From Halalkalibacter krulwichiae (lineage in GTDB: Bacteria; Bacillota; Bacilli; Bacillales; Bacillaceae_D): DNA of 64,000 nt. The position numbers were made by a program, and so were the translations under genes. Below are positions 60,373 through 64,000 of this stretch, piece after piece. Location of the stretch: the NCBI RefSeq assembly GCF_002109385.1, contig NZ_CP020814.1, positions 3,991,501 to 4,055,500 on the forward strand. Reading direction: 5' to 3'. How positions within the stretch are numbered: the stretch's first letter is position 1; every line of letters begins with the position of its first letter. Below the pieces are notes generated by a model. That model was given only the letters and a program-made list of their open reading frames with translations. It made no database searches and was not told where the DNA came from.

Positions 60373-60942
60373 CTAGCTAGGATTACTCAAAGTATAAGTC
60401 GTACAATTCCAATGCTTCGCGCCTGTCTTCCTTTTGCCTTTCCAGCCCTTTTTCTGTAGTTCTTTAGCGATCAACATGTTAAAAAAGCCATGTCCGATTA
60501 GAGCGACCGATTGATGTTCTTTTGCATAATTGATTAGCTGTTCGGCTGCCTTGTTTGCTCTTGCTTTTGCGTTCCTCATTGACTCACACTGGTGGGAATA
60601 TCCGCAGAACCACACTAGTCTTAACAGAATCGCCCAGATACTCGGTCGTAATTTAACTTTCGTCATCGATGGAGCTGGTAGTTCTGTTTCTCGGAAGATT
60701 GGACTGGAGATGGCTTGTCCTTTTGGTCTGAGTAGAGTAGCTGATTGAACAGCTCTTTTTAAATCACTTGTTATTATAATGTTTGCATTTGATACTTTTT
60801 CTATCGTTTCAAAAGGGTAAGTCGATGGTTCCAATACCCCGTGATCATTATATTTCTCGACCCATTTCTGAAACTCGACACAAGTGACTTGGGCGTTTTC
60901 CATAAGTAGTGACTGGCCATGTCTTATCAATGATATTTCCAT
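60373..60942 (-). CDS. Histidine phosphatase superfamily protein
   Basis: 189 residues from the ATG at 60942 (GAGGAGATT upstream). RHG motif LIRHGQS with the phospho-His, a conserved Arg in SDLKRAVQSA, Glu in RETELP and the second His in ALIGHGFFNML. Phosphoglycerate-mutase-like fold; small-molecule or protein phosphatase of unknown target. First of several small minus-strand genes. Confidence 0.85.
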   Translation of the reverse strand: MEISLIRHGQSLLMENAQVTCVEFQKWVEKYNDHGVLEPSTYPFETIEKVSNANIIITSDLKRAVQSATLLRPKGQAISSPIFRETELPAPSMTKVKLRPSIWAILLRLVWFCGYSHQCESMRNAKARANKAAEQLINYAKEHQSVALIGHGFFNMLIAKELQKKGWKGKRKTGAKHWNCTTYTLSNPS

Positions 60943-60974
60943 ATTGAATCTCCTCAACCTCCCTTCCCATTTAA

Positions 60975-61289
60975 TTAAAATGGATTTTCTCCTTTGACAA
61001 AAGGAACGAAAATAATATAAATAGAAACGACAAATGCAAGCCAAAAAATCTTTGACTGAAGAAATGCCTTATAATATTTTACCTCTTTAAAGAGAGCCCC
61101 CATAATCATTGCATAAACGACAAAGAGAAAGAACGAAATTCCAAACCAATTGACCCAAACATTCCCCGTAAAAACAATACCATAACTGCCATAAATAGTT
61201 GCAGCTAGATTGGTCGTTAGAAAAAAACCTACTATTAAAAACAACAATATTTCAATTGACCTTCCAAGATCTTTAATAAAAATTTGCAT
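60975..61289 (-). CDS. Hypothetical membrane protein
   Basis: 104 residues from the ATG at 61289 (AAAGGTGG upstream). Three to four hydrophobic segments: SIEILLFLIVGFFLTTNLAATIYG, WFGISFFLFVVYAMIMGALF and IFWLAFVVSIYIIFVPFV. Lies 20 nt after another small membrane gene; probably co-transcribed. Not recognised. Confidence 0.6.
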   Translation of the reverse strand: MQIFIKDLGRSIEILLFLIVGFFLTTNLAATIYGSYGIVFTGNVWVNWFGISFFLFVVYAMIMGALFKEVKYYKAFLQSKIFWLAFVVSIYIIFVPFVKGENPF

Positions 61290-61309
61290 AAAATCATCCA
61301 CCTTTACAG

Positions 61310-61597
61310 CTAAAAAGAATACACATATGGATAAATGAGCAACATAACCACTAAGAAGACGGCGATAAATAGGAAACTTCCAATCAATACGATCTTCCAA
61401 TTGTTCTTTTTAAGCTGGAAGTAATAAGTTGCAAACAAAATAATTAGCAAGAAAATTACAACGCCGATGTTCACAGGATTGAAAGGAGATCCGGCCCCAT
61501 CTGATGGATTTGAGAACATCCCAACTGTGACAAACCCAATGATAACTAGAGATAACAAATGAATAGCATGTATTGTTATTCGATAAATGTTCCTCAA
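61310..61597 (-). CDS. Hypothetical membrane protein
   Basis: 95 residues from a TTG at 61597 (AGGAG eight bases upstream; a GTG at 61606 touches the site). Three helices: IHLLSLVIIGFVTVGMF, VNIGVVIFLLIILFATYYF and IVLIGSFLFIAVFLVVMLLIYPY. Part of the small-gene run 60975-62016. Function unknown. Confidence 0.58.
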   Translation of the reverse strand: MRNIYRITIHAIHLLSLVIIGFVTVGMFSNPSDGAGSPFNPVNIGVVIFLLIILFATYYFQLKKNNWKIVLIGSFLFIAVFLVVMLLIYPYVYSF

Positions 61598-61611
61598 AAA
61601 GACCACTCCTT

Positions 61612-62016
61612 CTAACGTAACTCTAAGGCGATATCGCTCAACCTACTGCGTATCACCAATTGCACCTTCCTTGCTCGATCATCTAGATCTTTTATATCCT
61701 CGGTTTGTTGTTGCCAACTTAACTTTGTTTCTGTTTCAAGCTTACACACTTCCTCTTCTATCCATTTGGCGTATTGACGATATCGTTTGATCGCAAGAAA
61801 TTCATCCTGAAATTCCTCTGGCAATCTATAATGGAGTTCACTGAACCACTTTTGAAATGCCTTCTCTCCATCTTCGTTTATTCTATCTTTAAAAGTATTC
61901 ATGATTTCTTCCGCAAATTCTCTATCAAACTTCATTTCTGCCATCTTTTTATTAATAGCTTCCAATGTAAAATGACTCACGTTCCTATTTCGAAAACCTA
62001 GTACTTTCCTAATCAT
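61612..62016 (-). CDS. Hypothetical helical protein
   Basis: 134 residues, soluble and strongly helical: NVSHFTLEAINKKMAEMKFDREFAEEIMNTFKDRINEDG, KWFSELHYRLPEEFQDEFLAIKRYRQYAKWIEEEV and a coiled-coil tail QQQTEDIKDLDDRARKVQLVIRSRLSDIALEL. GAGG upstream. It starts the run of small minus-strand genes. Not recognised. Confidence 0.6.
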   Translation of the reverse strand: MIRKVLGFRNRNVSHFTLEAINKKMAEMKFDREFAEEIMNTFKDRINEDGEKAFQKWFSELHYRLPEEFQDEFLAIKRYRQYAKWIEEEVCKLETETKLSWQQQTEDIKDLDDRARKVQLVIRSRLSDIALELR

Positions 62017-62116
62017 TGGTCCTCAACCTTTCACTCGGTTTCTCTTTATAAACATACCACAAAATGGTAAATGGTTAGAACCACCTTAGCTTATTCTCTC
62101 ACCACTAACGTAACGC

Positions 62117-62150
62117 GAAAAAAATGCGCCCCTTATGAAAGGAACGCATT
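62117..62150 (-). terminator. Terminator of fabI
   Basis: AATGCG..CCTT / AAGG..CGCATT stem with loop ATGA and T7 on the minus strand. Confidence 0.82.
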
Positions 62151-62160
62151 AAAACATAGC

Positions 62161-62940
62161 CTAGCCAATTATATTGTATCCTGCATCGACATAGATGATT
62201 TCACCTGTTACTCCTCTAGATAGATGACTCAGCATCGCGATCGTCATATCGCCGACTTCTTCTTTTGTCACATTTCGTTTAAGAGGAGCCGTTTCTTCAA
62301 CTTTATGAAGGATCTCATTAAACGAGCCCACTCCTTTAGCTGCAAGAGTTCTGATTGCTCCAGCAGAAATCGCATTAACACGAATGTTGTCTTTTCCTAA
62401 ATCTGTTGAAAGGTACTTTACGGAAGACTCAAGAGCTGCTTTTGCGACTCCCATCACATTATAGCCACGCACAGCCTTTTCCGCTCCAAGGTAACTCATC
62501 GTCACGATCGAACCACCTTCAGTCATAAATGGTTTTGCTTCTCTAGCAACCGCTATTAACGAGTACGAGCTCGTATCTTGCGCAAAAGCATAACCAGATC
62601 TTGAAGTATTAATAAAATCACCTTTTAAATCTTCTGCATTGGCAAAGGCAACTGAATGCACAATTCCGTGGATCGTGCCTACCTTTTCACCAATTTGTTG
62701 AAACGCATCTTTAATGCTATCATCATTGTTGACATCACATTGTACGACTAATTCAGCAGGATAGTCATTTTCCTTTAATAACTTAGTTAACTTTCCAAAC
62801 GAACGCTCTAGTCGATATGTAAAAATAAGATTCGCACCAGCTTGATAAAGTGACTGAGCTACTCCCCAAGCAAGACTACGCTCATTGGCAACACCCATAA
62901 TGACAACATTTTTCCCTTTCAATTTAAGCAAATCTTCCAT
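62161..62940 (-). CDS. fabI: Enoyl-[acyl-carrier-protein] reductase FabI
   Basis: 259 residues. Divergent SDR: KNVVIMGVANERSLAWGVAQSL with the FabI cofactor loop, SVAFAN, FAQDTSSYSLIAVAREA, and the catalytic Tyr-x(6)-Lys in GYNVMGVAKAALESSVKYLS. Reduces trans-2-enoyl-ACP with NAD(P)H in the last step of each fatty-acid cycle; target of triclosan-type inhibitors. A FapR-like box lies in its promoter region. Confidence 0.94.
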   Translation of the reverse strand: MEDLLKLKGKNVVIMGVANERSLAWGVAQSLYQAGANLIFTYRLERSFGKLTKLLKENDYPAELVVQCDVNNDDSIKDAFQQIGEKVGTIHGIVHSVAFANAEDLKGDFINTSRSGYAFAQDTSSYSLIAVAREAKPFMTEGGSIVTMSYLGAEKAVRGYNVMGVAKAALESSVKYLSTDLGKDNIRVNAISAGAIRTLAAKGVGSFNEILHKVEETAPLKRNVTKEEVGDMTIAMLSHLSRGVTGEIIYVDAGYNIIG

Positions 62941-62986
62941 CTCGTCCTCCTACATTAACGTATAATCAATATATTTATATGTGGTT

Positions 62987-63003
62987 ATATTACCAGGTAC
63001 TAA
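62987..63003 (-). promoter_or_regulatory. FapR-like operator upstream of fabI
   Basis: On the minus strand TTAGTACCTGGTAATAT, close to the FapR box TTAGTACCTRNTAnTAA as I recall it. Sits 47 nt before the fabI ATG, where FapR represses fatty-acid genes and is released by malonyl-CoA. Confidence 0.65.
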
Positions 63004-63060
63004 TTTAAAGTATATCATATTTTCTTTTTAAACTAAATTAGATTGAGAAAAAGCTTCCCC

Positions 63061-63567
63061 TTACTCATGAATGTCGTAGATTAAAATATCAAATAGCTCA
63101 CCATTCGTATAGAGAAGAAAGGCCCATTCCCCTCTTTCTGGCAATGTAATAGAAGACGGCATGTGGGCATCTGCACCGTTGTTTTCTCCAATCGCTTGTC
63201 TTGTCCAATAAGGCTCTCCACCAGGTCCGTTATAGAGAACTTGATGAACCGTTTTCGTTTCTTTATGGAAACCAACAACGGTTAGTTCCACATCATCCAC
63301 ACCCCATAAATGCCACATCCATTTTTGACCGTTTAATACGGGCATATCTGCACCAATGACACCAGATTTGTTCTCATTCCCTTTCATTCCTCGGTCTCCA
63401 AAGTCAACTGCTTTCCTCTCCCAATCAACTTGATGAAGATCAGTTTCCTGAACAAATGAAGGGATACTTTCTGGTAAAAGAATAGCAATTTCACCAGTTT
63501 CCTCCGAACTGCAAGCAACCGAAAAGAGAACACTGCCTAACATCAAAATAAATAACAGCTTTTTCAA
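63061..63567 (-). CDS. DUF4871-like lipoprotein
   Basis: 168 residues from a TTG (GGAGATGGAG upstream). Signal MKKLLFILMLGSVLFSVAC with lipobox SVAC. The domain GADMPVLNGQKWMWHLWG, VDDVELTVVGFHKETKTVHQVL and ITLPERGEWAFLLYTNGELFDILIYDI resembles DUF4871/YhfM-type Bacillus lipoproteins. Function unknown. 51 nt downstream of another small gene. Confidence 0.75.
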   Translation of the reverse strand: MKKLLFILMLGSVLFSVACSSEETGEIAILLPESIPSFVQETDLHQVDWERKAVDFGDRGMKGNENKSGVIGADMPVLNGQKWMWHLWGVDDVELTVVGFHKETKTVHQVLYNGPGGEPYWTRQAIGENNGADAHMPSSITLPERGEWAFLLYTNGELFDILIYDIHE

Positions 63568-63617
63568 TCACTCCATCTCCTAACATTTATTTCAGACCAA
63601 GGAAAAACGTAGAATGT

Positions 63618-64000
63618 TCAATATCCCCAATCATCGACTCGCCATTTATCTGTTTTTCGATCTCTGACCAATATCCACTTCCAATCGGATTGCGTTGAGT
63701 TCGGCTCAAAACTCCCATCACCACCAGAAGAGTTCACATCAAAATTTGATAGTAAAACAATTACATTTCCATCATTATCCTCATTTAATGAACCATTGCC
63801 ATACTTTAAATAGTCCTCACTATACTGGTTAGAATGACTTTCCGAATACCAAAGATCGGTAAGCTCACAACCCCTAAACCCCATAAACTTTCTCTTCACA
63901 ACAGCAATCGCTGCATTAATTTCCTCCTCAGAAAATTTAGTAGACTCTTCAATACTCACTTGAACATTATGAGTCTTCCCAACTTGGCTATAAAACACAA
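63618..64000 (-). CDS. Hypothetical protein, 5' end beyond the window
   Basis: The frame stays open to base 64000, so the start is probably outside. Visible part: VQVSIEESTKFSEEEINAAIAVVKRKFMGFRGCELTDLWYSE, a central polar stretch and WKWILVRDRKTDKWRVDDWGY. The end is like DUF4829 beta domains of Bacillus secreted or lipoproteins. Followed by the DUF4871-like lipoprotein gene. Confidence 0.6.
   Translation of the reverse strand, partial: VFYSQVGKTHNVQVSIEESTKFSEEEINAAIAVVKRKFMGFRGCELTDLWYSESHSNQYSEDYLKYGNGSLNEDNDGNVIVLLSNFDVNSSGGDGSFEPNSTQSDWKWILVRDRKTDKWRVDDWGY

Overview
The window looks like the chromosome of an endospore-forming member of the Bacillaceae, probably one of the Bacillus-like or alkaliphilic genera. 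The pointers are a GerA-type spore germination operon, a SigY-type ECF sigma locus, FabI with a FapR-like box, strong AGGAGG ribosome binding sites, rho-independent terminators and a mostly low-GC composition. No rRNA, tRNA, phage or transposase gene was seen.

Region 1 (1-8380) is a divergent catabolic cluster. One arm (minus strand) encodes a PanE-type 2-hydroxyacid dehydrogenase, a lactate/malate-dehydrogenase-type enzyme and a thiamine-diphosphate 2-oxoacid decarboxylase-like enzyme. The other arm encodes an IclR regulator, a DctPQM TRAP transporter and a benzaldehyde-type aldehyde dehydrogenase. Together they could take up a 2-hydroxyacid (mandelate is the best guess), oxidise either enantiomer to the 2-oxoacid, decarboxylate it and oxidise the aldehyde. 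Region 2 (8400-12700) is a germination operon in the order D-B-C-A with a broken C gene. Region 3 (12700-24400) is mixed: a UPF0316 protein, a tandem SGNH hydrolase with a cell-wall sorting motif, PadR/DUF2812, an aromatic-acid symporter, a PhzF protein and a ChrA transporter. Region 4 (24400-35200) has a MocR-type regulator, a 22-unit repeat array, a BASS/ArsB-like transporter, small lipoproteins and a glycerate module (CdaR, GntP, GlxK).

Region 5 (35200-44000) is the most interesting part. Two guanidino-modifying enzymes (one a clear dimethylarginine dimethylaminohydrolase), two M20 hydrolases, a YfcC transporter and an AGCS symporter sit with an IclR regulator. Two promoters in the region share the same architecture: a conserved upstream element, a -35/-10, and a pair of TTCCGTTNAACGGAA-like palindromes 20 bp apart. 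This suggests one regulon for an arginine-derived or methylarginine-like substrate.

Region 6 (44000-56400) holds an AbaSI-like modification-dependent endonuclease, a LysR-hutG-gltS unit, a BCCT transporter, an SDR, a serine hydrolase and a short sigY-yxlC-yxlD operon with a recognisable SigY promoter. Region 7 (56400-64000) holds small and hypothetical genes, a truncated Big_2 surface protein fused at DNA level to the end of a DUF421 gene, and fabI.

Two cross-cutting observations matter for anyone using this annotation. First, six reading-frame breaks in five genes (the TPP enzyme, gerC twice, AGCS, SRPBCC, yxlD) are each repaired by adding one base to a short homopolymer, which suggests sequence error more than decay. 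Second, there are at least three intergenic repeat families: a long-hairpin element (2 copies), a 52-bp GGACA...TGTCC tandem repeat (2 arrays) and a TCGCCGAT array.
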